A stretch of 64,000 nt of DNA from JACVRW01 sp963808545 (GCA_963808545.1 CAWEGB010000006.1:372001-436000), one strand, 5' to 3'. Shown: positions 33,995 through 43,071, counted from the first letter of the stretch. Translations and numbers: made by a program. Notes: generated by a model not told the origin, from the sequence alone.

Positions 33995-34748
33995 GCACCA
34001 CCGAGATCAGGTAGTCGCCGCGGAAGCGGAGAGTGCCGTCGTCGGCGAGGTTCTCCTCGTGCAGGTAGTCGATGTAGGCGCTGCGCAGCTCGCCCGCCCG
34101 GTCGGCCAGCGCCTCCTGGGCGTTCAGGAGCGGCCCGAAGCTCGCGAGCATGAAGTCGGCGTAGCTCTCCACCGAGGCGTCGCGCCACTCGATCTCGTGG
34201 CGCTCGAAGCGGGCGTCGCCGAGCAGGTCGCGCACGTGCTCCTCGGTGCCCCACAACAGCGGCGACGCCGCGCCCGGCGGCGGAGGCACCAGCCGGCTCG
34301 TGACGCCGAACATCCTCCCGATCGCCCCCGTGGGCGACCAGCAGGCGATGCCGAGGGCCCCTCCCGGCCGGCACACGCGGATCATCTCCGCCGCGGTCCG
34401 CTCGTGGTCGGGAGCGAACATGTGACCGAAGGCGGAGAGAACGCGATCGAAGCTCGCCTCGTCGAACGGGTGCTGCTGAGCGTCGCCCTCCACCCACTCG
34501 ATCTCCACCATGGCGTCCGCCGCCCGCTCGCGCGCGATGGCCAGCAGGGCCGGGGAGAAGTCCACGCCGGTGACCCGTGCGCCGGCCTTCACCGCCGGGA
34601 TCGCGACGTTCCCGGTGCCGCAGGCCACGTCGAGCACGTCCATGCCCGGCTCGACCCCCGCCGCCTCCACCAGCCGGTCCGCGGCGTCGGTGATCTTCTC
34701 CGCCACCGCCGCGTAGTTGCCCGAGCCCCACATCGTCTTCGGATCCAT
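33984..34748 (-). CDS. SAM-dependent methyltransferase, UbiE-like
   Basis: Class I methyltransferase of 254 residues. Motif I is DVLDVACGTGNVAIPA, the ribose acidic loop is VTGVDFSPALLAIARERA, motif II is FDRVLSAFGHMFAPDH, and IRVCRPGGALGIACWSPTG follows. The ATG at 34748 begins the conserved part (MDPKTMWGSGNYAAVAEKI). An earlier ATG at 34784 adds 12 poorly conserved residues and crowds the divergent ABC gene. The substrate is unknown. Confidence 0.87.
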   Translation of the reverse strand: MDPKTMWGSGNYAAVAEKITDAADRLVEAAGVEPGMDVLDVACGTGNVAIPAVKAGARVTGVDFSPALLAIARERAADAMVEIEWVEGDAQQHPFDEASFDRVLSAFGHMFAPDHERTAAEMIRVCRPGGALGIACWSPTGAIGRMFGVTSRLVPPPPGAASPLLWGTEEHVRDLLGDARFERHEIEWRDASVESYADFMLASFGPLLNAQEALADRAGELRSAYIDYLHEENLADDGTLRFRGDYLISVVPRP

Positions 34749-34809
34749 CTGCCGACTATGTCGGGTTACCCGTACTGCGCGCAACCGGTCCTTTTGTCAC
34801 CCTGCGCGC

Positions 34810-35532
34810 ATGGATTCGATCGTCAGCGCCACCGACGTCCGCCGCCGCTACGGAGAGGGCGACGCCGCCGTGAACGCGCTCGCCGGGGTGACGGTCGGCT
34901 TCGAGCGCGGCCGCTTCAGCGCCATCATGGGGCCCTCGGGCTCGGGCAAGTCGACGCTCATGCACATCCTCGCCGGGCTCGACCGGCCCACGTCGGGCTC
35001 GGTGACGCTCGACGAGGTCGAGATCACCGATCTCGACGACGCCGACCTGACCCGCCTGCGCAGGGACAAGCTCGGCTTCATCTTCCAGTTCTTCAACCTG
35101 CTTCCCGTCCTCACGGCCGAGGAGAACGTGGTGCTGCCGCTCTCGATCGCGGGCGAGAAGCCGGATGCCGAGTGGATTGAGCGGCTGATCGACACCGTCG
35201 GTCTGGGCGACCGGCGCACCCACCGCCCCGCCGAGCTCTCGGGCGGCCAGCAGCAACGCGTGGCGGTGGCCCGGGCGCTGGCCTCCAAGCCCGCCGTGGT
35301 CTTCGCCGACGAGCCCACGGGCAACCTCGACTCCAAGTCGAGCGAGGAGGTGCTGAGCCTGCTGCGACGTTCGGTGGACGAGCTGGGTCAGACCGTGGTC
35401 ATGGTCACCCACGATCCCGAGGCGGCCGCTCACGCCGACCGGCTGCTGGTGCTGCGCGACGGCCTCGTGGTGCACGACGCCGAGGCGGGCAACGCCGACG
35501 AGGTGATCGAGTTGATGAAGGCCGTGGCCTAG
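34810..35532 (+). CDS. ABC exporter ATP-binding protein (LolD/MacB type)
   Basis: ATPase of 240 residues. Walker A is GPSGSGKST, the Q-loop is FQFFNLLPVLTAEENV, the signature LSGGQQQR, Walker B VVFADEPTGNLD, and the switch histidine VTHDPE. The family pairs with FtsX/MacB permeases for mechanotransmission or export of lipoproteins, peptides or antibiotics. The permease gene starts on the last base of its stop codon. The ATG at 34810 is preceded by a 61-base promoter region shared with the divergent methyltransferase. Confidence 0.92.
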   Translation: MDSIVSATDVRRRYGEGDAAVNALAGVTVGFERGRFSAIMGPSGSGKSTLMHILAGLDRPTSGSVTLDEVEITDLDDADLTRLRRDKLGFIFQFFNLLPVLTAEENVVLPLSIAGEKPDAEWIERLIDTVGLGDRRTHRPAELSGGQQQRVAVARALASKPAVVFADEPTGNLDSKSSEEVLSLLRRSVDELGQTVVMVTHDPEAAAHADRLLVLRDGLVVHDAEAGNADEVIELMKAVA

Positions 35533-38081
35533 TGACGAAGGTCTCGCTTCGCGGCCTCGCGCAGCGCAAGCTGCGCGGCTTCGTGACCATGCTCGCCGTG
35601 CTGCTCGGCGTGGCCTTCATCGCCGGCAGCTACGTGCTCACCGACACGATCAACCGGTCGTTCGACGAGATCTTCGAGACGGCCTACGCCGGCACCGACG
35701 TGGCCATCTCCTCCAGCACCACGGGCCAGACGGACGCCGCCGAGCCGCCGGCCTTCCCGGCCCGCTACCTCGAGGCCGTCGAGCAGGTGGACGGCGTGGA
35801 GACGGCGGCGGGCGGCATCTTCACCACGGGTCGCTTCGTCGACGCCGAGGGCGAACCCCTCTCGGCCGGGTTCGCCCCGGAGTTCATCAGCTCCGTGGCT
35901 CCTGAGCCGTTCGAAACGCTGACCTACACGGAGGGCCGGCCGCCGCAGACCGCCGACGAGGCCTCGATCGACCAGTCGACCGCCGACCGTGAGGGATTCG
36001 AGCCCGGCGACACGCTGCGCATCGCCGGCGAGGCCGGGGTCAAGGAGTACGAGATCTCCGGCATCCAGCGACTGGGCGATACGGCCTCTGGCGGCTCCGG
36101 GACCTCGGTCCTCACCCTGCCCGAGGCACAGCGCCTGACCGGCAAGGAGGGCGAGCTCGACGCGATATCGGTGCAGGCGGCGGACGGGGTGGAGCCGGGC
36201 GAGCTGTCGCGGCGCATCAACGAGGTGCTGCCGGCCCGTCTCACGGTCGAGACCGGCAATCAGGCGGCCGAGCGCCAGTCGCAGGACATCAAGGACGACC
36301 TCAGCTTCCTGCGGGTGATCCTGCTCGTGTTCGGAGGAGTGGCCCTGCTGGTGGGCAGCTTCCTGATCTTCAACACCTTCTCGATCACCGTGGCCCAGCG
36401 CATCCGCGAGCTGGGGATGCTGCGCACGCTCGGCGCCACCCGCTCGCAGATCCTGCGCGGCATGGTGCTCGAGGCCGCGATCGTCGGCCTGGTGGGATCG
36501 GTGCTGGGCGTGGTGGCGGGAATCGGCCTGGCCCGCCTGCTCAACGCCCTGCTGAAGAGCATCGGCGCTGACCTGCCCAATACGGGCACGGTGATCGCGA
36601 CCCGAACGGTGATACTCGCCCTGGTGGTGGGCCTGCTGGTGACCCTTGCCGCTGCCCTCGTCCCGGCCCTGCGCGCCACGCGCGTGTCGCCGATGGCTGC
36701 GCTGCTCGAGGCCGAGCTGCCCGAGACCCGAACGCGCGGGCGGATCTTCACGGTGGTCGCCGTGCTGCTCATGCTCGGCGGAATCGGCCTGGTCTGCGCC
36801 GGGCTGTTCGGAGGGATCGAGGACTCCAACGCCGCGGCCGGCCTGGTGGGCGGAGGCGCCGTGGCCACCCTGTTCGGCGTCGCGATGTTCAGTCCCCGGC
36901 TGGTGCGGCCGCTCGCCTCGCTCATCGGCTGGCCGCTCGAGCGCCTGCGCGGCATCACCGGCCGGCTGGCGCGCGAGAACGCCGTGCGCAAGCCCGGCCG
37001 TACCGCGGTCACCGCCGGCGCGCTCATGATCGGCCTCGCGGTGGTGGTGTTCGTCACCGTGTTCGCGGCCGGTCTGAACGCCTCGGTGAGCAACGCGATC
37101 GACCGCAACTTCCAGGGCGACATCGTCCTGCAGAACACCGACGGCTTCTCCCCCTTCAGCCCCGGCGCGGCCCGTATCGCCGAACGCGTGGAGGGCGTGG
37201 AGACGGTGTCCTCGCTCAGCTTCGCCGGCGGCGTGCGCGACGGCAAGGACGTGCGCCTGTCCGGCGTCGACCCGGCCCGGGTGGACGACGTTCTCTCCCT
37301 CGACTGGGAGGAGGGCTCGCCCGCGACGATCCGCGAGCTCAGCTCCACCGGCGCCGTGGTGGACGACGCGTGGGCCTCCTCCAACGATCTCTCGGTGGGC
37401 GACGAGATCAGGCTCCGGACTCCGCTGGAGGAGACGGCCACCTACACGGTCGAGGGCACCATCAAGGACAACGCCGACCTGCTCGGCAACGTGGTGGTCA
37501 CCGAGCAGCAGCTGGCCCAGCGCTTCGCGGTCCGCGAGCCGAGCTTCACCTTCGTGAACCTGGCCCCGGGCGCCGATCCCGACACGGTGCAGAAGCGTGT
37601 CGCCGCGGCCGTGGACCGGCGCTTCCCCACGGTCGACACGCTGAACCAGCAGGAGCTCAAGGACAACCAGCAGGCGCAGATCAACCAGCTGGTGAACTTC
37701 TTCTACGTGCTGCTCGCGCTGGCCATCGTGATCTCGCTGCTGGGCATCGTCACCACGCTCGCGCTCTCCATCCACGAGCGCACACGTGAGCTGGGCATGC
37801 TCCGCGCGGTGGGCATGTCGCGCAAGCAGGTGCGGCGCCTCGTGCGCTACGAGTCGGTGATCACGGCGCTGATCGGGGCCATCCTGGGCACGGTGCTGGG
37901 CGTGATCTTCGCCACCCTGATGTCGGTGCCACTCTCCGACGAGGGCTTCGAGCTGGCCTATCCGATCGGCACGCTTCTGGTGCTGCTGATCCTGGCCGCC
38001 CTGGCCGGAGTGCTGGCGGCGATCGGCCCGGCGCGGCGCGCGGCCCGTCTGGACGTGCTCCGGGCCGTGGCCTACGAGTAG
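35532..38081 (+). CDS. FtsX/MacB-type ABC permease, duplicated (849 aa)
   Basis: Large permease with two FtsX units. Each has an N-terminal helix, a periplasmic MacB_PCD-like domain, and a three-helix FtsX core. The first core (about 255-390) is VILLVFGGVALLVGSFLIFNTFSITVAQRIRELGMLRTLGA. The second (about 720-845) contains FYVLLALAIVISLLGIVTTLALSIHERTRELGMLRAVGMSRKQ. GTG start at 35532 shares one base with the ATPase stop. Together they form a complete exporter or mechanotransmission complex of unknown cargo. Confidence 0.93.
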   Translation: MTKVSLRGLAQRKLRGFVTMLAVLLGVAFIAGSYVLTDTINRSFDEIFETAYAGTDVAISSSTTGQTDAAEPPAFPARYLEAVEQVDGVETAAGGIFTTGRFVDAEGEPLSAGFAPEFISSVAPEPFETLTYTEGRPPQTADEASIDQSTADREGFEPGDTLRIAGEAGVKEYEISGIQRLGDTASGGSGTSVLTLPEAQRLTGKEGELDAISVQAADGVEPGELSRRINEVLPARLTVETGNQAAERQSQDIKDDLSFLRVILLVFGGVALLVGSFLIFNTFSITVAQRIRELGMLRTLGATRSQILRGMVLEAAIVGLVGSVLGVVAGIGLARLLNALLKSIGADLPNTGTVIATRTVILALVVGLLVTLAAALVPALRATRVSPMAALLEAELPETRTRGRIFTVVAVLLMLGGIGLVCAGLFGGIEDSNAAAGLVGGGAVATLFGVAMFSPRLVRPLASLIGWPLERLRGITGRLARENAVRKPGRTAVTAGALMIGLAVVVFVTVFAAGLNASVSNAIDRNFQGDIVLQNTDGFSPFSPGAARIAERVEGVETVSSLSFAGGVRDGKDVRLSGVDPARVDDVLSLDWEEGSPATIRELSSTGAVVDDAWASSNDLSVGDEIRLRTPLEETATYTVEGTIKDNADLLGNVVVTEQQLAQRFAVREPSFTFVNLAPGADPDTVQKRVAAAVDRRFPTVDTLNQQELKDNQQAQINQLVNFFYVLLALAIVISLLGIVTTLALSIHERTRELGMLRAVGMSRKQVRRLVRYESVITALIGAILGTVLGVIFATLMSVPLSDEGFELAYPIGTLLVLLILAALAGVLAAIGPARRAARLDVLRAVAYE

Positions 38082-38094
38082 CCTCGCGGCCTCG

Positions 38095-38508
38095 ATGAGC
38101 GGCGAGCGCGACATTCCGGTCTCGGGGGTGTCCGAGCTGGTCCTCGAGGTGGTGGATCTCGAGGCCTCCGTGCGCTTCTATTCCGAGGTCCTGGGCCTGC
38201 CCGTGGTGGAGCGCTGGCCGGACCGCGAGGCGGTGTGGGTGATGGCCGGAGACCGCACGAGGATCGGGCTCTGGCGCCCGCAGGTCGGCCTGGCCGGGGG
38301 GCGCGGCGGTGTGCACGTGCACTATGCGATGAAGATCGCCGACTCCGACTTCGACGCCGCCGTCGACCTGCTGCGCGAGCGCGGTCAGGAGGTCGAGGTG
38401 CTGCGTTTCGGGGACAGCCACGGCCGCGCCGCCTACGTGAACGACCCCGACGGCAACGTTGTCGAGCTGTGGACCTGGGACGTGGGAGAGCACCTGCGCC
38501 CCGACTAG
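38095..38508 (+). CDS. VOC/glyoxalase superfamily protein
   Basis: Protein of 137 residues with two beta-alpha-beta-beta-beta modules. The first is SELVLEVVDLEASVRFYSEVLGLPVVERW. The second has VHVHYAMKIADSDFDAAVDLLRERG and ends in YVNDPDGNVVELWTWD, with the metal-ligand glutamate. It lies 12 bases before meaB. Methylmalonyl-CoA epimerase is a VOC protein often near meaB, but this sequence looks more like a general glyoxalase/bleomycin-resistance protein, so I do not call it an epimerase. Confidence 0.85.
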   Translation: MSGERDIPVSGVSELVLEVVDLEASVRFYSEVLGLPVVERWPDREAVWVMAGDRTRIGLWRPQVGLAGGRGGVHVHYAMKIADSDFDAAVDLLRERGQEVEVLRFGDSHGRAAYVNDPDGNVVELWTWDVGEHLRPD

Positions 38509-38520
38509 CATGGCCGCTGC

Positions 38521-39492
38521 ATGCCGGCCCCCGGACGCACCGCAGCCGACCTCGCCGAGCGCCTGCTGGCGGGCGACAAGCGCGCCCTGGCGCGGGCGAT
38601 CTCGTTGGTCGAGAACGACGATCCCGAGGGCTGGCAGCTGGTCCGTGAGGTCTACCCGAGCACCGGTCGCGCGGCAGTGGTCGGCTTCACCGGTCCGCCG
38701 GGCGTGGGCAAGTCGACCATCATCGCCCGGCTGGTGGAGGGGGCGCGGGCGGCCGACCGCCAGGTGGCCGTGCTGTCTATCGACCCCAGCTCGCCGTTCA
38801 CCCAGGGCGCCCTGCTGGGCGACCGGATCCGGCTGGCCGATCACTTTCTCGACCCGGGCGTGTACATCCGCTCCATGGCAAGCCGGGGCTCGCTCGGTGG
38901 CTTGTCCGAGGCCACCCTGCAGGCGGCTCTGCTCATGGACGCCTCCGGCAAGGACGACGTCTTCCTCGAGACCGTTGGGGTGGGGCAGGCCGAGGTGGAC
39001 ATCATCGACCACGCCGACACGATCGTGCTGGCGCTCATGCCGGGGTCGGGCGATTCGATCCAGGCCCTCAAGGCGGGCGTCATGGAGATCCCAGACGTGA
39101 TCGTGGTCAACAAGGCCGACCACCCGTTGACCGACACGATGGTGCGCGAGATCCGCGGCGTGCTCTCCCTCGGTCCCCAGGAGGGCTGGAGGGTGCCCAT
39201 CGTCAAGGCCGAGGCCACCCGCAACGAGGGCATGGAGGAGCTGGCAGAGCGGATCGCCGAGCATCGCGAGTTCATCGAGCAGGAGGGCACGCTCGCGGAG
39301 CGCCGCCGGCGCAACCTGCTCAACGAGGTGATCGCCCTGGCCGCGGCGCGGCAGAGACGCAAGATCGAGGCCCGCGTGCGCGAAGACGATTCCATCCACG
39401 AGCTGCTCGACGAGGTGGTGGCCCGCCGCCTCGATCCCGCCAGCGCCGCCGCGAAGCTGCTCGACGACGACCCGACGCCCGCGGCGGGATAG
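38521..39492 (+). CDS. meaB: MeaB/ArgK family G-protein chaperone
   Basis: GTPase of 323 residues that protects and reloads adenosylcobalamin-dependent methylmalonyl-CoA mutase. Walker A is GFTGPPGVGKST, with ALLGDRIRLADHF, SRGSLGGLSEATLQAALLMDASG, and the switch VFLETVGVGQAEVDIIDHADT. The NKxD motif is VVNKADHP. The C-terminal dimerisation arm is EFIEQEGTLAERRRRNLLNEVI. The usual IVETVGVGQSE is here FLETVGVGQAE. No mutase gene lies in the window. Confidence 0.9.
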   Translation: MPAPGRTAADLAERLLAGDKRALARAISLVENDDPEGWQLVREVYPSTGRAAVVGFTGPPGVGKSTIIARLVEGARAADRQVAVLSIDPSSPFTQGALLGDRIRLADHFLDPGVYIRSMASRGSLGGLSEATLQAALLMDASGKDDVFLETVGVGQAEVDIIDHADTIVLALMPGSGDSIQALKAGVMEIPDVIVVNKADHPLTDTMVREIRGVLSLGPQEGWRVPIVKAEATRNEGMEELAERIAEHREFIEQEGTLAERRRRNLLNEVIALAAARQRRKIEARVREDDSIHELLDEVVARRLDPASAAAKLLDDDPTPAAG

Positions 39493-39499
39493 CCTCGCC

Positions 39500-40426
39500 A
39501 TGGTGGACGCGTCTCGCTCCTATCGCTTGCAGGCCGGCGAGGCCCTGCCCGAGGGCATCGCCCGCGTGGCCCGGGGTCGCATCGACCACGCGATCGACGA
39601 GCTGGACGGCGCGAGCGACAGCGCCCCGGAGGAGTCCGTCCACAACGCGCGCAAGGACATCAAGAAGCTGCGCGCTCTGCTGCGCCTCGTCCGTGGCGAG
39701 ATCGGCAAGAGCGTCTACCGCGAGGAGAACGATGCGTTGCGCTCGGCGGCCGCGGAGCTGGCGGGTTCCCGCGATGCCGACGTGCTGGTGGTGACTCTCG
39801 ACGGCCTCGAGCTGGACGAGGGCGTGAGCGGGCCGCTGCGCCAAGCGGTCGAGGCCCGCCGGCTGCTGACCACCGGGGGCGGTCGCGCCCAGGCCTCCGC
39901 CCGGGCGGTCGAGATCCTCGGCGAGGTGCGGGCACGCGTGGCGGGCTGGCCGCTCGAATCCGAGGGCTTCGAGGCGCTGGAGCCTGGTCTGCGTCGCATG
40001 TACCGCCGTGGCCGGCGTGAGTACCGCGCGCTGCGCAAGTCGGCGGACACCGAGGGTCTTCACGAGTGGCGCAAGCGGGCCAAGGAGCTCTGGTACGACC
40101 ATCAGCTGCTCGCCTTCATGTGGAAGCCGGTGATGGACAGCGTGGCCGACGAGGCCCACGAGCTGTCCGACCGGCTCGGCGACGACCACGATCTCGCTCT
40201 GCTGCTCGAGTGGGCCGGGGAGCACGCCGAGGTTGCCCCCGAGCTGGCGGAGGCCGTGGCCGGGCGCCGCGCCGCGCTGCAGGCCGAGGCCTTCGAGCTG
40301 GGTGCGCGCCTCTACGCCGACCGGCCGCGCGTCTTCATCGACCGGCTGGAGCGCTGGTGGGAAGCGGCGGCGGCCGAGCAGGCGGCGCAGAGCCCGGTCA
40401 GCACGAGCTCGGCGCCGGCCGGCTGA
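39500..40426 (+). CDS. CHAD domain protein (polyphosphate-binding)
   Basis: CHAD-domain protein of 308 residues. The repeated conserved histidines and basic residues are visible: SVHNARKDIKKLRALLRLVRG, the second block GLHEWRKRAKELWYDHQLLAF, and a final YADRPRVFIDRLERWW. CHAD domains bind polyphosphate, often on storage granules. It follows meaB by 7 bases. Its last 115 bases overlap the convergent Fur gene, an unusually long antisense overlap for this window. Confidence 0.88.
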   Translation: MVDASRSYRLQAGEALPEGIARVARGRIDHAIDELDGASDSAPEESVHNARKDIKKLRALLRLVRGEIGKSVYREENDALRSAAAELAGSRDADVLVVTLDGLELDEGVSGPLRQAVEARRLLTTGGGRAQASARAVEILGEVRARVAGWPLESEGFEALEPGLRRMYRRGRREYRALRKSADTEGLHEWRKRAKELWYDHQLLAFMWKPVMDSVADEAHELSDRLGDDHDLALLLEWAGEHAEVAPELAEAVAGRRAALQAEAFELGARLYADRPRVFIDRLERWWEAAAAEQAAQSPVSTSSAPAG

Positions 40427-40815
40427 GCCCCACTGCGGCGAGCGGCGCGCAGGACCGCGGCCACGTCGAGCGGGGCCTCCACGTCCTCCACGGACCCGCA
40501 GCCAGAGCAGACCAGGTGGTGGTGGTCGTCGGTTCTCGGGTCCCAGAGCGTCGCGCCGCTCTGCGCGGCCAGCCGCCGCACCATGCCCAGCTCCTCGAAC
40601 AGCTCGAGGGCGGCGTAGACGGTGGGAAGCGACGCGTTGGGCAGGCGGTCGGAGACCCCGTCGAGCACCTGCTCGGCGGTCACGTGACGATCCAGGTCCA
40701 TCAGCGTCCGGTGGATCAGCACCCGCTGGGGGGTCACGCGCATGCCTCGCTCGTGAAGAGCCACGCGAAGGGTGTCCTGGCCGCTTCCCATTAGGTGACC
40801 CTTACTGTAACTCAT
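40312..40815 (-). CDS. Fur family metalloregulator (Fur/PerR/Zur)
   Basis: Regulator of 167 residues. The winged helix is RGMRVTPQRVLIHRTLMDLDRHVTAEQVLDGV, with PNASLPTVYAALELFEELGMVRR. Metal ligands are in DDHHHLVCSGCGSVEDVE, plus a second CxxC near GLCAACS. The C-terminal Cys pairs fit a structural zinc. The ATG at 40815 is used; 40791 (MGSGQD) is an alternative. It is divergent from a VIT/MbfA-type iron transporter, so it probably controls that gene in response to iron or peroxide. Confidence 0.9.
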   Translation of the reverse strand: MSYSKGHLMGSGQDTLRVALHERGMRVTPQRVLIHRTLMDLDRHVTAEQVLDGVSDRLPNASLPTVYAALELFEELGMVRRLAAQSGATLWDPRTDDHHHLVCSGCGSVEDVEAPLDVAAVLRAARRSGAQPAGAELVLTGLCAACSAAAASHQRSSRSMKTRGRSA

Positions 40816-40838
40816 TTGCGATAAGGCATAATCCGACC
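40816..40838. promoter_or_regulatory. Divergent Fur/VIT control region
   Basis: The 23 bases between the Fur and VIT start codons are A/T-rich compared with the surroundings (CATTTGCGATAAGGCATAAT). They contain tandem TTAT-type blocks on the minus strand (ATTATGCC, TTATCGC). Both promoters must overlap here or inside the coding starts. This is a candidate Fur-box area, but I see no clean 7-1-7 palindrome. Confidence 0.35.
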
Positions 40839-41348
40839 ATGTCGACCGCCGCCCAGCTGCTCGACAGGCTCCGGGCCACGGACGAGCGCCGGCTGGCGCT
40901 GCAGGTGGTCCAGCCCGGCCTGATCGGGCTCATCGACGGCACGATCTCCACGCTGGCGCCGATCTTCGCCACGGCCTACCTCGCCGGATCGCGCGAGGCG
41001 CTGCTGGTGGGTGTGGCCGCCGCTCTCGGCGCGGCCATCAGCATGGGCCTGTCCGAGGGGCTGTCCGACGACGGCTCGCTCACCGGGCGCGGCAGCTCGC
41101 TGTCGCGCGGGCTGATCACCGGTGGCGCCACGTTCGTCGGCGGCTCGCTGCACGCCCTGCCCTTCCTCATCGGCGACGTCGACCGGGCGCTGACCCTGGC
41201 CTACGCGGTGGTGGCGGTGGAGCTGCTCCTGATCGCCTGGATCCGGCGGCGCTTCATGCAGGTGTCGCTCACCCGCTCGCTCATCCAGGTAACCCTCGGC
41301 GGCGTGACCGTCGCGACCGTGGGCGTGATAATCGGGAGCGCCGCCTAG
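40839..41348 (+). CDS. VIT1/CCC1-family membrane protein, MbfA C-terminal domain-like
   Basis: Membrane protein of 169 residues with about five hydrophobic segments. The blocks GLIDGTISTLAPIFATAYLAGS and GAAISMGLSEGLSDDGSLTGRG match the membrane half of MbfA/erythrin-VIT iron exporters, with acidic residues that would carry iron or manganese. The N-terminal ferritin-like domain of MbfA is missing, replaced by a short helix. It reads away from the Fur gene with only 23 bases between start codons. Confidence 0.82.
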   Translation: MSTAAQLLDRLRATDERRLALQVVQPGLIGLIDGTISTLAPIFATAYLAGSREALLVGVAAALGAAISMGLSEGLSDDGSLTGRGSSLSRGLITGGATFVGGSLHALPFLIGDVDRALTLAYAVVAVELLLIAWIRRRFMQVSLTRSLIQVTLGGVTVATVGVIIGSAA

Positions 41349-41363
41349 CGCGAGCGCCCTGGC

Positions 41364-41705
41364 TCAGGCCGCTTCGTCCCGTTCGGCCACCAGCCGCTTC
41401 GGCGCCGCCAGGCGCCACGCGTCCTCGAGCACCTCGGCGAGCTCGTCCTCATCGATGTTCTCGAGGCGCACGAGGAAGTAGCCGTAACCCTCGTAGTGGG
41501 GCGTCTCGAAGAAGACCTCCGGCTCGGCCTCCATCAGCAGCTGCTTCTCGCCCTTGTCCACCTTGGCCACCAGCACGGTGTCCCCATCGCGCAGCCGGGC
41601 GAAGAACTTGCCCCGGACCTTCCACGAGGGAGTTCCGTAGGAAGTGCCCTCCTCCACCTCGGGAAGGCCCTTGATCATCCGGCGGACGGTTCGCGCGTCG
41701 GACAT
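41364..41705 (-). CDS. MmcQ/YjbR family protein
   Basis: Protein of 113 residues. The conserved pattern is SDARTVRRMIKGLPEVEEGTSYGTPSWKVRGKFFARL, then YGYFLVRLENIDEDELAEVLEDAWRLAAPKRL. This cyanophage-type/MmcQ-like alpha/beta fold is widespread and may bind DNA, but its role is unproven. It sits 5 bases after (leftward of) the start of the membrane gene at 43071, probably as its downstream partner. Confidence 0.85.
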   Translation of the reverse strand: MSDARTVRRMIKGLPEVEEGTSYGTPSWKVRGKFFARLRDGDTVLVAKVDKGEKQLLMEAEPEVFFETPHYEGYGYFLVRLENIDEDELAEVLEDAWRLAAPKRLVAERDEAA

Positions 41706-41709
41706 GGCG

Positions 41710-43071
41710 TCAGTCTGGCAGCCGCCCGCGCAGTTCGAGCAGCACCAGGACAGCCAGCCCGGACGCGAGGGCAGCGGCCAGCCAGAAGGGCCACGCGTCG
41801 CCGCTCGCGAACGCCGGCAGCAGGCCGGTCAGCGGGCCGAACGGGGCCTCGGGACGATCGGTCACGAGCGCACCGTCCCCCCAGCGCACGCTCGCGTAGA
41901 GGCCCGCCGACGCCGCGAACGTCAGGAGGCACAGGAGGGTGCCGAGCCGGGGCGCGTGCCGGAGCCCCCAACCCACCAGCGGGATCGCGAGCGGGAGGGC
42001 GGCGATCAGATGCCGGGCCGGAAACCAGAAGCCGAACATCGTCGGTGCGAGGAACGCGGCCACCACCAGCTGCACGGCGAGCACTCCGGCGCAGAGGTCG
42101 CCGGTCAGCTCGATCTCTCGCAGCTGCGGCACGGCGCGCGCGAGCCGGTCGCGGTGCGAGCGCCACAACCACCACAAGCCCACGAAGGTCAGCAGGAACA
42201 CCGGCGCCCAGCGCAACAGCCCGAACTCGCGATCGACGAACAGGGCCACCAGCCGGTAGACGCGCTCGGCGTATCCGCCGGGCGACGAGGTTCCGGTAAT
42301 GGGCTCGCCGGGGGCGGCGGCCGCGTAGGGCGTGGGCCCGCCGTAGAAGGCCTCGTTGATACCGACGTAGACCGCCAGGCTGAACAGCGCCAGCTCGACG
42401 CAGCCGACGGCGAGCGTGCGCCGGCGGGCCCGCCACAGCGGTCGCACGGCGAAGAAGCCCACCACGATGCCGGCGGGCACGAATCGCACCCCGAGCCATG
42501 GCAGCAGCGCCAGGAGGGCAAAGGCCGCCACCGCGGTGCGGCGGCCGGGCCGCGAATCCAAGCGCACCGCGAGCAGAGCGGCGCCGGCGAGAGCGGCGCC
42601 GGCGGCGGCCTCCGGATAGACGGCAGTGCTGTAGGCGAGCAGAGGCGGCGACAGGCCCACGGTCGCCGCCGCCCCGAGCGCCCAGGGATCGGGGACGACC
42701 CTCAGGGCGAGCCGGTAGGCGAGGGCCAGGCCAAGGGCCACGACACCGGCGAGGAAGAGCTCCACCCCGAGCGCTCCACCCACTGCGTAGGCGGGGGCGA
42801 TCAGCAACGGGAAGCCGGCGCCGACCGGCTCGTTCAGGCGGCCCTCGGTGGGGGTGCCACGGCGCTCGAGCTCGTAGGGATAGAAGCCGGCGTAGGCCCG
42901 TTCCGCGTACTCGTCGCGCACGTCGACGTCTCCGTCCTCGACGATCGACCGCGCGGCCAGGAGATAGCGGGGCTCATCGCCGCCGTACTCCGAGTCACCG
43001 AAGGCGTGCAGGCCCAGGGTGGCCGCGTAGGCGGCGAACAGCAGGATCCACAGGGCGAAGGTGCGCCGCAT
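41710..43071 (-). CDS. Multi-pass membrane protein, GT-C glycosyltransferase-like
   Basis: Membrane protein of 453 residues with about eleven hydrophobic segments. The first extracytoplasmic loop holds FGDSEYGGDEPRYLLAARSIVEDGDVDVRDEY, an acidic D/E motif in the position where GT-C (PMT/ArnT-like) enzymes carry catalytic residues. No further signature is clear. It could transfer sugars from a polyprenyl-phosphate donor, or be an uncharacterised integral protein. Confidence 0.75.
   Translation of the reverse strand: MRRTFALWILLFAAYAATLGLHAFGDSEYGGDEPRYLLAARSIVEDGDVDVRDEYAERAYAGFYPYELERRGTPTEGRLNEPVGAGFPLLIAPAYAVGGALGVELFLAGVVALGLALAYRLALRVVPDPWALGAAATVGLSPPLLAYSTAVYPEAAAGAALAGAALLAVRLDSRPGRRTAVAAFALLALLPWLGVRFVPAGIVVGFFAVRPLWRARRRTLAVGCVELALFSLAVYVGINEAFYGGPTPYAAAAPGEPITGTSSPGGYAERVYRLVALFVDREFGLLRWAPVFLLTFVGLWWLWRSHRDRLARAVPQLREIELTGDLCAGVLAVQLVVAAFLAPTMFGFWFPARHLIAALPLAIPLVGWGLRHAPRLGTLLCLLTFAASAGLYASVRWGDGALVTDRPEAPFGPLTGLLPAFASGDAWPFWLAAALASGLAVLVLLELRGRLPD

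Noticed and set aside
35529..38114. Very long minus-strand open frame across the FtsX permease
   Set aside because: Its product is His/Arg/Gln-rich and featureless; the plus strand has two complete FtsX units.
38095..38508. Methylmalonyl-CoA epimerase next to meaB
   Set aside because: The VOC protein lacks the epimerase-type opening and looks like a general glyoxalase family member; no mutase gene is present.
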